Of a DNA stretch of 64,000 bases, positions 7,411 to 17,300 are shown one piece after another. Origin of the DNA: RUG369 sp050949645 (GTDB taxonomy: Bacteria > Planctomycetota > Planctomycetia > Pirellulales > Thermoguttaceae). The stretch spans positions 930,001 to 994,000 of the forward strand of contig JBMNGC010000001.1 in NCBI GenBank assembly GCA_050949645.1, in the 5' to 3' direction. Under the pieces are notes generated by a model, which ran no database searches, was not told where the DNA came from, and saw only the letters and a list, made by a program, of their open reading frames with translations. A program made the translations under genes and the position numbers. Numbering within the stretch: position 1 is the first letter of the stretch; each line of letters starts with the position of its first letter.

Positions 7411-9606
7411 ATGAGAAAAGAATTCTTAATTGCCATGGCTTTGGGACTGAGCGCGGCGGTCGCTCTGCCAGTCGACGCACAACAACGTTCTTCCTCTTCG
7501 CGACGAACTCTGACCGGACAGACAGCTGTTGCGAACTCTAACTCAGGGACCGCAGTCCAAGAATCTTCCGATACGCCGGGCGCGCCTCAGATGGGCGGAC
7601 GCGGTATGGGCGGCGCTCCCGGCCCTGGACGACAGAATCAGAATCCTAACGCGTTCCGCGCAGCGCAGATCATCATGTTCCAAAACGAGGCTCAAACCGC
7701 CGCTTTGAGCGAGGATGGCAAGCTCGATATAGCACAATTTCGATCAGAGTTCGTACGTCTCCTTAAAGAGGCCGATACGAACATGGACGGCGTTCTTAAT
7801 GAGGACGAACTTCAAGCGTTATCGCAAAAAATGATGGAAAACATGCGCGAACGCTTCCAGAACGACGGTAGACAACGCGGTCCCGGTTTCGGCAGAGGGG
7901 GAGATCTTTTCAACGAATTTAGAAACGACAGGGGATTGATCGATATCTCCAAAGTAGACGATTCTCCAATGCCAGATCAGTTCAAAGAGCAGATCAAGCA
8001 GAGAATGACCGCCGCCGATTCCAATGGCGACGGCTTTCTTGATGATGAAGAACTGAGGGCGCTTCAAGAAAATACGATGGAACGGATGTGGAACGGCGGT
8101 CCCGGAATGGACAGACCTGGAATGGGCGGTCCCGGAATGGGCGGACAAGGCGGAAATGAAAGTAACGATTCCCAACGCGGTTTCGGTCGTCGTAATTCTT
8201 TTTCTTATGCGCCAGAGGATGCAACTTATGCTCTTGATGAAACCGCCGTGGTTCGCGCTCAAGAAGTTCAGGATAACGTTTCCCGAGCCGGAAATCGTTC
8301 TCAGAGGTTTCCTGGAGGACAAGACGGACCGGGTATGGGCGGTCAGAATGGTCCTGGACAAGGCGTCCCAGGCATGGGGCGTCCAGGTATGGGCGGCTTT
8401 GGCGGCGGGGCTTTTATGGGCGGTTTTGGGCGCGGAGGCTCAAATGTTGTCCAAAAAGCCGCTATAAACGCGATGAATGACGACGGCGAGCTCAATATTG
8501 CCGAGTTTGACAAGGAACTTGGTAAGCTCCTTTCCGACGCTGACAATGAAGACGATGGGGTCCTCGATGCGCTTGAGCAGATCGACGCTTTCGGTCGCCC
8601 GCTCGTCCAAGTTGACGGACGCGGTCCTCAGGGAGACGTTCAGCAGGGAGGCCGCCGAGGCCCTCAGACTGGCGGTCAGCCTGGCCGACAAGTTGGTCAA
8701 GGGCGCGGCGGCGCCGAAATTGACGAGCTCATGCGCGCTCGTCTTCTTCCAACTCCCGACCCCGACCTCTTTGTAGCCGTTCCGGCAAACGAATCCTTCA
8801 AGTTTGCTAAACCGTTTGCGAAATCAGGAACTGCAGAAAAAGTCGCGATAGAACGCGATTATGCGATTGGAAAGTACGAGGTTCGTAACCGCGAGTACAA
8901 AGAGTTTGTCGACGCTACTAATCGTGTCGCGCTTCCTACTTCTTGGGTTGACGGTACTTATCCCAAGGGGATGAAGAACTGTCCCGTCGTCGACGTTACC
9001 GTAAAGGACGCCGAAGATTACTGCGAATGGCTTTCGCAGAAGTACGAGGGTTGGACTTTTCGTCTACCCACCGAAGCAGAGTTTGAAAACGCTGCCGCCG
9101 GTCCGCAAAAACTACTATTCCCCTGGGGAAGGACCTCCGAGTTCTCTTACTCCAAAGGCGAACTTACGGCCGAGTGCCAGTATAACGCCATGGTGGTCGC
9201 CGATTTCATTAAGGACGACGCTACCATCACGGTTGGCGATACGGACGCCGAGGTTGCCAAGATTGTGACAATTTCGAATAGGGGCGTTCTCACCAAGGGC
9301 TGGCGCGATTCAACGACAAAAACAGGCTTTACTTACTCAAAAGAATTTGCTGAGAAAAGTAAAACAGGCGGTTACGTTGCCCCTGTCTACAAATTTCAGA
9401 ACAACCGCAGTCCTTATGGTTGCGTCGGCATGGCAGGCAACGCCGCAGAATGGACCTCGACGGTTGTCGACGGTAAAAACGTTGTGCGAGGCGGTTCCTG
9501 GTATTCGAGCGCCGAAGAATGTTCTGCCACCTATAGAGGTGAATCGCAAGATCCAACTCGCAGAACTCCGATAGTGGGCTTTCGCGTCGTTGCCGAACAG
9601 ATCTAA
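7411..9606 (+). CDS. Secreted EF-hand / SUMF1-domain protein
   Basis: A 731-residue exported protein. Signal peptide at residues 1-23 (LIAMALGLSAAVALPVDAQ). Two canonical EF-hand loops (DTNMDGVLNEDE at 122-133, DSNGDGFLDDEE at 203-214) and a third degenerate one near 378 (DNEDDGVLDALE). They are separated by Gly/Met/Pro-rich linkers of the GMGGPGMGG type. Residues about 480-729 form a formylglycine-generating-enzyme/sulfatase-modifying-factor fold (YAIGKYEVRNREY, FRLPTEAEFENAA, GMAGNAAEWT, VRGGSWYSS). Of the two catalytic cysteines of true FGE, the first is Ser699 and only Cys704 remains, so sulfatase activation is doubtful. A calcium-dependent extracellular binding or structural role is more likely. 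No sulfatase gene is in the window. Confidence 0.88.
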   Translation: MRKEFLIAMALGLSAAVALPVDAQQRSSSSRRTLTGQTAVANSNSGTAVQESSDTPGAPQMGGRGMGGAPGPGRQNQNPNAFRAAQIIMFQNEAQTAALSEDGKLDIAQFRSEFVRLLKEADTNMDGVLNEDELQALSQKMMENMRERFQNDGRQRGPGFGRGGDLFNEFRNDRGLIDISKVDDSPMPDQFKEQIKQRMTAADSNGDGFLDDEELRALQENTMERMWNGGPGMDRPGMGGPGMGGQGGNESNDSQRGFGRRNSFSYAPEDATYALDETAVVRAQEVQDNVSRAGNRSQRFPGGQDGPGMGGQNGPGQGVPGMGRPGMGGFGGGAFMGGFGRGGSNVVQKAAINAMNDDGELNIAEFDKELGKLLSDADNEDDGVLDALEQIDAFGRPLVQVDGRGPQGDVQQGGRRGPQTGGQPGRQVGQGRGGAEIDELMRARLLPTPDPDLFVAVPANESFKFAKPFAKSGTAEKVAIERDYAIGKYEVRNREYKEFVDATNRVALPTSWVDGTYPKGMKNCPVVDVTVKDAEDYCEWLSQKYEGWTFRLPTEAEFENAAAGPQKLLFPWGRTSEFSYSKGELTAECQYNAMVVADFIKDDATITVGDTDAEVAKIVTISNRGVLTKGWRDSTTKTGFTYSKEFAEKSKTGGYVAPVYKFQNNRSPYGCVGMAGNAAEWTSTVVDGKNVVRGGSWYSSAEECSATYRGESQDPTRRTPIVGFRVVAEQI

Positions 9607-9653
9607 TTGCTAGTAGATCTGTCGTCGATTTCTTATGGCGACGAATCCTTGTA

Positions 9654-9698
9654 TCACAAAAAAGGACGGCTGATTCACTCAGCCGTCCTTTTGTGATT
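9654..9698. terminator. Bidirectional terminator between the SUMF1 protein and def
   Basis: Near-perfect long palindrome: aggacggctga (9663-9673), loop ttcac, tcagccgtcct (9679-9689), flanked by A tract and T tract on the two sides. It serves both converging transcripts. Confidence 0.88.
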
Positions 9699-9778
9699 CA
9701 CGCAAGCGTCCACGCCCGTCGATCGTAACGACACGTTGACGAATCGAAGTTAACCTGGTTATATCTGAGCGTTAAAGC

Positions 9779-10357
9779 TCAACAGCGTTCGCTTTCCCAC
9801 TTCTTGACGTTTTCAGAAAATTGCTCAGGCGTGGGTTCCAGACCCTGAGCGAGATCCTGCTCGTATTGTTCCTTCATCTGCTCAAGAGCCAGATTGATAT
9901 CTACAGTCGATCCTACCGCTCTCTGGTAGAAACCCTTGCCCAAAAGGTGGTCCATCTCGTGCTGGATGATTCTCGCTTCAAAACCATCCCAGTAGTAGGT
10001 GTTCAACTCGCCCTTGAGATTGACCGCTTGAAACTTGACCTCTCTGGCTCGCGGCACGAGCAGATGTAAACCCGGATAGCTCAGGCATCCCTCTTCGCCT
10101 TCAACGAGCCCCTTGAGCTTGAGAATAACAGGATTGATGAAAACGTATTCCTGTTCTTTCTCTTCGCGCTGTCCCGTCGGGTTAACCACAATCAGCTGAT
10201 AAGGAAGATCAACCTGGTTTGCCGCTAATCCAACCCCATTGTGTGTATACATTAGATCGAACATTTCCGCGACAATATCGCGAACGGTCTGGTCGATCTT
10301 ACGGAGAGGTTTGCTCTTGTAGCTGAGCATCGGATGCGGATATTTTACAACGCGCAT
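9779..10357 (-). CDS. def: Peptide deformylase
   Basis: Removes the N-formyl group from nascent proteins. A 192-residue protein with all three family motifs: GVGLAANQ (residues 41-48), EGCLS (89-93, metal-ligand Cys91) and QHEMDH (132-137, metal ligands His133 and His137, catalytic Glu134). The length is normal and the C-terminal helix carries an acidic extension (EQDLAQGLEPTPEQF). Its functional partner, methionyl-tRNA formyltransferase, is 46 kb away at 55116-56099 rather than adjacent. Start at ATG 10357; divergent from the VWA gene. Confidence 0.97.
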   Translation of the reverse strand: MRVVKYPHPMLSYKSKPLRKIDQTVRDIVAEMFDLMYTHNGVGLAANQVDLPYQLIVVNPTGQREEKEQEYVFINPVILKLKGLVEGEEGCLSYPGLHLLVPRAREVKFQAVNLKGELNTYYWDGFEARIIQHEMDHLLGKGFYQRAVGSTVDINLALEQMKEQYEQDLAQGLEPTPEQFSENVKKWESERC

Positions 10358-10492
10358 AGTGTGTTTCTTTCAATTTTTTATATAATGCGACAGTAGGGCA
10401 GTCGAATTCTTTCGACAGGCGCCTGCGGCCCGCAATTATAGATAAAAACAACGTTGCGACAAGACGCATTGGAAAAATAACCGAGCGCTGAC

Positions 10493-11503
10493 ATGAAAAG
10501 ATCAACTCCGTCGATTTCTTCTTCGGCGACTTCTTCTGATGGAACCGGCATAACCAACGAGAGGCGGGAGCGATTCCGACTGAAAGAATGGTGCGGATCG
10601 AGTTTAGGCTCGATTCTCCTCCATGTCGTTGCGCTGGCAATTCTGTTTTTTGCTCTGGGGGGCGGGGGACACGGCGGCGTCGGTTCGCGGCAGACAGACG
10701 AGGTAGGGATCGTTCTATCTGATTCGACTGACGCCAATTCTCTAGATAACGCTTCTTCTAACGAGCGTTCCCTTGAGGACGAAACGGACCCGACCTCTAC
10801 TCAAACGGAAACGCTGACAGAAGCGCATCATACGGCGCTTGAGAGCTTCCTGCCGACCAACGACATTGGCTTGACTAGTACGACAAACAGCTCTTCAGCG
10901 CAGGAGGCAATTAACGCGGCTTCTGGAGGCGCATTGGGGACGATGAGCGCTAGTGGAGGGCAAAGAGTCGGATTTGGCGGCGTTTCTGGCGCGGGCAAGA
11001 AGTTTGTTTACGTCATCGACAGATCAGACAGTATGGGGTGGCACGGCGGCGCGCCGATGCGCCGCGCGATCCTCGACGCGGTCGCAAGCATCCAAAGTCT
11101 CGACCCGAAGCGCGGCGCGACAAAGTTTCAAGTCGTCGTCTTTAATCACGACGTTGAAGTCTTTGATTCTGGCGTTGGTCTTATCGACGTTACCCCGCCG
11201 AATAAGGCTAAATGCGTGCGCTTTTTACAATCCGTCGTTCCGACGGGCGGCACTTCTCCAGAGCAGGCGTTGGCTGTAGGGATCAAAATGCGCCCCGACG
11301 TCGTTTTCTTTCTCACTGACGCCGACGAAGAGCTGACGGAACAAACGATCGAGCGCATTAAGACGCTTCGTCGCCAATGTAAGGTTGCGCAAATCTGCGT
11401 GATCGAGTTCCGCAAATCAACCGATCCGCCGAAAAAGTCATACAGACGCCTCGCCGGCGAGAACGGCGGCGCGTATATTTTCAAGGACGTCGACCAGTTC
11501 TGA
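10493..11503 (+). CDS. Membrane-anchored von Willebrand factor A domain protein
   Basis: A 336-residue protein. The cytoplasmic N-terminus (about 40 residues, Ser/Arg-rich) is followed by one transmembrane helix (SILLHVVALAILFFALGGG, roughly 43-61), so most of the protein is outside the cytoplasm. A low-complexity Ser/Thr/Asp/Glu linker leads to a VWA domain beginning around residue 169 (KKFVYVIDRSDSMG). The MIDAS motif DxSxS is intact (Asp176, Ser178, Ser180), with PTGGTS and FLTDADEE supplying the other metal-site residues. Likely a divalent-metal-dependent protein-protein interaction module. Partner unknown. The DPP-IV-like gene follows 180 bp downstream. Confidence 0.85.
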   Translation: MKRSTPSISSSATSSDGTGITNERRERFRLKEWCGSSLGSILLHVVALAILFFALGGGGHGGVGSRQTDEVGIVLSDSTDANSLDNASSNERSLEDETDPTSTQTETLTEAHHTALESFLPTNDIGLTSTTNSSSAQEAINAASGGALGTMSASGGQRVGFGGVSGAGKKFVYVIDRSDSMGWHGGAPMRRAILDAVASIQSLDPKRGATKFQVVVFNHDVEVFDSGVGLIDVTPPNKAKCVRFLQSVVPTGGTSPEQALAVGIKMRPDVVFFLTDADEELTEQTIERIKTLRRQCKVAQICVIEFRKSTDPPKKSYRRLAGENGGAYIFKDVDQF

Positions 11504-11627
11504 GTTTTGGTTGCGTTTTTCGATCTTTCGCGTCCTGAGACTTGAATTTCACGTATAGATTTTGATAATCGGGCAGAGCGGGAGTCGGGGCCCATGTTGT
11601 GTTGAGACTGACGACGACCGTCTGTGC

Positions 11628-11651
11628 GGAAAGCGTGCGCTTTCCCGTTTT
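11628..11651 (+). terminator. Weak terminator-like hairpin after the VWA gene
   Basis: A 7-bp stem ggaaagc / gctttcc with a 4-nt loop followed by cgtttt. Short U tract, so only a modest candidate. Confidence 0.4.
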
Positions 11652-11682
11652 AACTGCGGTTTGATTCTGAAAAGGTTAAGAG

Positions 11683-14250
11683 TTGGATAAACGACGCGAC
11701 TTCTTTTGCGCTTTAACGCTCCCGTTACTTGTTTTGTTCTTCTTGCAGTCGGTTCCAGGGCAGGGGGCGGAACCGATCAGCATGGAAAGGATTTACCAGC
11801 TTGGCGAGTTTTCCGAGCGTGGCGTCAATATGACGTGGGCGCCTGTTGGAAGCGCCTTTGTTAAGCAGGTCGATTCAAAGGACGTCGAGTCGGGGCGAGA
11901 CGTTGTTTTCGAAACGCCAGAAGGAGAACAAAGGGTTGTCGTTAGCGCAAAAGAGCTGATTCCGCGCTCTGATCCCAGGGATCCCGCGTCCGCCATTGCC
12001 GGCGCTAATCCCGTCGCCGTTGCAAGTTACGAGCTGTCCGACGATTCCGATCTGCTGTTGGTCTACACAAATACGCGACGCGTTTGGCGCAGAAACACGC
12101 GCGGAGACTATTGGATTCGCGATCGCAAAAACGACGTTTTTCGCAAGCTAGGCGGCGATTTTGCCCCGGAAGCGTCTCTTCAGTTCGCGAAGATTTCTCC
12201 AGACGGAACGCGAGTCGGATACGTTTGCAATAACAACGTCTACGTTGAGGACATTCTTTCGGGCAAAAACACACAACTAACCTTCGACGGCTCGAGAGAC
12301 GTCATCAATGGAACCTTCGACTGGGTTTATGAAGAAGAATTCGATTGTCGCGACGGATTCCGCTGGTCCCCAGACGGCAAGCAGATCGCGTTCTGGCGAC
12401 TTGATTCTTCGCGCGAGCCTGAGTTTGCCATGCTTGACGGCGTTGGGCTTTCTACGACGTCTGGCGCGTCCCGCATGTCTGTCGCGCAGCTCAAAGATCA
12501 TCTCCAGATCTCTGGACAAGATGCGAGCGTTTCCGACGACGTCTCGGAAGAGGATAATTTTTCTGAGTCCGTCGTCCGTCAACAGCTAGACGCCTATCCG
12601 ACGCTTGTGTTTTTCAAATACCCGCGCGTTGGGTGCGCAAACGCCGACGTCTCGATTGGAGTTGTAACGCTCCCCGAACTGGGAAATACGGCGGATTGGG
12701 ATGCAAAATTGTCGACGCGCTTTGTCGAATTTGACGATCCAGACGAATACTATCTTCCCAGCATGGAGTGGTATGGCGACGGCGTCGGATTGATTGTTCA
12801 GAAGACGCCTCGTTCCCAACGCCGGTGCGACGTGTATTCGATCAATCCGGACACGCTTGAACCTGCGTTGCTTTTTAGCGAGACTGATCCAGACGGCGCC
12901 TGGCAGACCGTGTATCCAATCTACGTTTTCCATGACGGGAATCGGTTCCTACGCGTTTCTGAGCACGACGGATGGACGCGATATTACCTTACGTCCTTCT
13001 CTGATCTTGACTCACAAACGCCAATAACCCTTGCAAGCGCCGACGCCATTGATTTTGTCGCGTTTGATTACGACGAAGAGGGGGAAGAGCGGGGAATCTA
13101 TTATTACGCGTCCCCTGACAACGCAACGCAGCGTTTTTTGTATTGGGCGTCGCTAACGGGCGAAAATAAACGCGTTGAGATCAGCGGCGATACGAGCGAC
13201 GTTATGCATGAACGACCATGGGGATTCGAAACGTGGTCTGTTTCGGCGGATTCCAACTTTGCTATCTGTCGTCGCTCGGCATTTGGAACGCCCACGAGAA
13301 TTGATCTCGTACGTCTCGACGGTCCACTTGCAACAGAGGTCAGGCTTCTTCAGGACAACAACGCTCTTCGCGAAAAGCTCGCTCAACAAAGCTTTGGCCC
13401 CGTTGAGTTTTTCCAGGTTGAAATCAGTGAACGTTGCGATTTCGAGGAGCCGTCTGACGAACCTGAGGCTAGAGTGTCTGTCGACGGTTGGGCAATCCTC
13501 CCTGACGACTGGGATCCTACGAGTCCGAAGAAATATCCCGTTCTCGTCTACGTCTATGGCGAGCCCGCGGGTCAGACTGTTCTCGATTCTTGGGGCGGGT
13601 CAACCTACATGTATCATCGAGCGATCGCTCAGCGCGGTTGTGTCGTTCTGAGCTTCGACGTGCGCGGGACGCCTGCGCCTAAAGGACGTAAGTGGCGCAA
13701 GCGTGTCTATCAGAAATTCGGCGCCGTCGGTCGGAGCGACCAGGCGGCTGCGTTCAGAAGTTTGATCGCAACCGCGTCCTATGCTAATAAGCTTGACCTC
13801 GAACGAGTTGGCGTTTGGGGATGGAGCGGCGGCGGGACGTCGACTCTTAATATGATGTTCAACTATCCCGACCTTTACAAATGCGGCGTCGCCGTTGCTC
13901 CCGTCGCCGATTATCGGAATTACGATACGATCTATCAGGAGCGATATTCTGGCCTTATTACGGAGACGCCTGAAAGCTATGAACTTGGTTCAGCGATAAC
14001 TTATGCGGATAAGCTCGAGGGTCGGCTCCTGATCATTCACGGTTCCGGCGACGACAACTGCCATTATCAGACAACCGAGCGGCTCATCAACCTGCTCATC
14101 GCCCACGGAAAGGATTTTGAAGCGTTTGCGTATCCTTTCAGATCGCATGGCATTTTTGAAGGCGCCGGCACGACGTTGCATTTACGCAAAAAGACAATGA
14201 AATTCTGGGAACAGAATCTTTTGAATCCTGCCTCTAAGTTCGATCAATAA
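11683..14250 (+). CDS. Dipeptidyl-peptidase IV-type serine peptidase (S9), exported
   Basis: An 855-residue prolyl-oligopeptidase-family peptidase. The start is TTG at 11683. It gives a good signal peptide (FFCALTLPLLVLFFLQSVPGQG), whereas the first downstream ATG would remove it. The N-terminal two thirds form the DPP-IV beta-propeller (residues about 60-580; e.g. FDWVYEEEFDCRDGFRWSPDG containing the EE dipeptide that anchors the substrate amino terminus). The C-terminal alpha/beta-hydrolase has the triad Ser715 in GWSGGG, Asp790 in GSGDDN and His822 in RSHG. Predicted to release N-terminal dipeptides from peptides in the periplasm or outside. 65 bp upstream of the rhamnosidase gene, possibly co-transcribed. 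Confidence 0.92.
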   Translation: MDKRRDFFCALTLPLLVLFFLQSVPGQGAEPISMERIYQLGEFSERGVNMTWAPVGSAFVKQVDSKDVESGRDVVFETPEGEQRVVVSAKELIPRSDPRDPASAIAGANPVAVASYELSDDSDLLLVYTNTRRVWRRNTRGDYWIRDRKNDVFRKLGGDFAPEASLQFAKISPDGTRVGYVCNNNVYVEDILSGKNTQLTFDGSRDVINGTFDWVYEEEFDCRDGFRWSPDGKQIAFWRLDSSREPEFAMLDGVGLSTTSGASRMSVAQLKDHLQISGQDASVSDDVSEEDNFSESVVRQQLDAYPTLVFFKYPRVGCANADVSIGVVTLPELGNTADWDAKLSTRFVEFDDPDEYYLPSMEWYGDGVGLIVQKTPRSQRRCDVYSINPDTLEPALLFSETDPDGAWQTVYPIYVFHDGNRFLRVSEHDGWTRYYLTSFSDLDSQTPITLASADAIDFVAFDYDEEGEERGIYYYASPDNATQRFLYWASLTGENKRVEISGDTSDVMHERPWGFETWSVSADSNFAICRRSAFGTPTRIDLVRLDGPLATEVRLLQDNNALREKLAQQSFGPVEFFQVEISERCDFEEPSDEPEARVSVDGWAILPDDWDPTSPKKYPVLVYVYGEPAGQTVLDSWGGSTYMYHRAIAQRGCVVLSFDVRGTPAPKGRKWRKRVYQKFGAVGRSDQAAAFRSLIATASYANKLDLERVGVWGWSGGGTSTLNMMFNYPDLYKCGVAVAPVADYRNYDTIYQERYSGLITETPESYELGSAITYADKLEGRLLIIHGSGDDNCHYQTTERLINLLIAHGKDFEAFAYPFRSHGIFEGAGTTLHLRKKTMKFWEQNLLNPASKFDQ

Positions 14251-14315
14251 AAAGATCGATAACGGGAATTCAAGCGTCAATGATTTTCTACCGCTTGTTC
14301 ATTAAGGAGTGAAAC

Positions 14316-17300
14316 ATGTCCAGTATAACGACGTTTAAACGACGTTGGTTTATAGGAGTTCTCTTTGGTTTAGCGCTTTCGTGCGCAGTCTCCTTTACAA
14401 CCGACGCGCGTTCAGCCGACAACATTCGCGCGCTTCCGAGCGCGACGACGTCTAACGGGTACCCTATCAGCGTTAACGGCTTCCACGTCGTTGACTTCAA
14501 GACGGAAAATCTCGTCGCTCCCCAGGGAATTGACGTCGCCAATCCACGTTTCAGCTGGAAGCTCTTTTCACAGACGATTGACGAAAAACAAAGCGCCTAT
14601 CAGTTAGAAGTGACAAAAGCTGACGGAGGTGAAGTCCTCTGGAATTCCGGAAGAGTTGAGTCCGACCAGCAGCTTTATATTCGTTACGGGGGCGAGCCCC
14701 TTGCTCCTGCGACCGAGTATTTCGTTGAACTCAACGTTTGGAATAAAGACGGCTCGAAAAAGTCGCAAATTTTTGCGCCGTTCTCCACGGGACTTTATCC
14801 GACCGAAGCGGACCCTAATCCGTGGAAAGGAAAGTGGATCGGTCTGAATTCCAAGGAAGAACAACCAGACGCGGCGGGTATCTCCAAAGCGAAATGGATT
14901 TGCTATCAGGAAGAAAGGGACGTCCCCGTCGGAACATCTGTCTACCGTAAGACGTTCGATATTGAAGACGTCGACGACGTCGCGAACGCGGTCGCGAATA
15001 TCTCTGCCGATAACCGCGTCATCATTTACGTCAACGGCGTTAATATCGGCGGTTCCGACGATTTTCATCATGCTCCAAGCCGCGATCTTGCTCCGCAACT
15101 CCGCACTGGTAAGAACGTTATTGCTCTTCGCGTTATGAACGTCGGCAGTGATCCGAACCCGAGCGGCGCGCTTGGAAGTTTCTATATCGCATTCAAGGAC
15201 GGTCAGAAGGACGAATATTTTACTGACTCCTCCTGGAAGGCTATAGAAGGCGATTCTGCCGATTTCATCGAGGTTGATTTCGACGACTCCTCATGGAACG
15301 ACGCCATCTCCATCGCTGAGTGCGGCGACGCGCCCTGGAATAAGATTGAAACCAGCGCGTTTGAGAGACCTTCGCCGGCGCGTTATCTCTCTAAACTCTA
15401 TATGATGAGGGAAGACGCTGAAGTGAAGCGCGCTGTCGTTTATGTTTCAGGACTTGGCTATAACGAATGCTATCTCAACGGCATTAAGCTCGGCGACGCT
15501 ATCTGCGGACCGATGTACACCGACTATGATCGGAGCGTTCCTTATAACACATACGACGCCACCGATATTTTTGCGTTAACAAAACAGATCGGCGCTCGCG
15601 ATATGGAAATCAGCGTGGTCCTCGGTAACGGCCGTTACTACGCTCCCCGGGGCAATTCCGTTCACTATGGCGATCCATGCCTCCTCTATCAACTTGAGGT
15701 TGAATATGTCGACGGTACGAAAGATATCGTCGTAAGCGACGAGTCCTGGAAGGGTTCCGCTTCCGGCCCCATTTCTGAAAACAACGACTATGACGGCGAA
15801 ATCGCCGACGGTCGCCGCGCCAGAGTCATCACCGTCGATTCTGAGGATGCGAGTCTCAAAGAGGGAGATCCTTCTCGTTACCTCGAAACTCGCTTTGGCA
15901 AATCTTTTGTTATCGACACTCCGAACGACGTCGACGTTGTTGACGGCCCCAAAGGCAAGCTTGTCGCTCAGATGATGCCGCCAATGCGCCAAAATATGGA
16001 ACTCAAGGCTATTTCCATTAATGAGATCGAGTCTGGCCGCTATATTATTGACTTTGGTCAAAACTTCGTTGGCGTGCCCCGAATTAAGGTCAAAGGACAA
16101 GCGGGCGATACGCTGACAATTCGTTTTGCCGAGACCCTTCAGGAAGACGGCGAACTTTACGTCGATAATCTCCGGTCCGCAAAGCAGTCCGATACCTATA
16201 CGCTCTACGGGGATCCTGACGGCGAAATCTACGAGCCGCGTTTCACGCAGCATGGCGGTCGTTATGCCGAGCTCGTCGGATATCCCGGAACGCCCGATCT
16301 TGATTCCGTAACCGGCTATACCGTTGTGACAGACGTCCCGGTCATCGGTTCCTTCGAGACCTCTAACGAAACGATCAACCAAATTTACCGTAATATCGAG
16401 TGGGGGACTCGCGACAACTATCTGAGCGTGCCGACCGACTGCCCGCAACGCGACGAACGCATGGGCTGGCAGGGCGACCGCGCCGCTGGTTCCAAGGGTG
16501 AAATGTACATCTTTGACAACTCCACTCTCTATAACAAGTGGATGCAGGACGTCGAAGAAAGCCAACTCGAAGACGGCAACGTTTCCGACGTCGCGCCCGC
16601 TTACTGGCGTATGTATAGTCCGAACGTTACGTGGCCGTCCGCTCAGATTTTTATTCCGCAAAGCCTTTACGTCATGCGCGGCGATGATTCCGCGATTGTC
16701 AAACATTATGACTCGCGCAAAAAGTGGATCGATTTTATGCTATCCCTTAGCGACCCGGAAGGTACGATCTCTAAGGACAACTACGGCGATTGGTGCTGCC
16801 CGCCTGAAAGACCGGAATTGATCCACTCTCAGGACCCGATGCGCCAGACGAATCGGACGCTCCTGTCGACGGCCTATATGATCTACGACCTAAGAGTTTC
16901 GGCCGAATTTGCGGATTATCTTGGCAAGACCGAGGACGCGAAAGCATTCCGTGACCGCGCTGCTGAGATGCAAGAGGTCTTCAACAAGACTTTCTTTAAC
17001 TCTGAGACAGCGACGTATGACAACGGCTCGCAGACGTCAAGCGTTCTCCCGCTCGCTTTCAACCTTGTTCCTGAAGAGGAACGCGAGAGGGCCTTCAAAG
17101 CGCTTACGGACAACATTGAGCATCGCACGAACGGACATATCGGCGTCGGTCTCATTGGGGCCCAATGGCTTAACCGTTTGCTCAGCGATATGGGGCGAAT
17201 TGATATCTCCTATCGCTTTGCAACCGCACGCGATTTCCCGAGCTGGGGTTATATGGTTGAGCAAGGGGCGACGACCATTTGGGAACTCTGGAACGGCGAC

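Noticed and set aside
15576..16706. Minus-strand frame of 376 codons within the rhamnosidase gene
   Set aside because: Antisense to a convincing GH78 gene and without family motifs.
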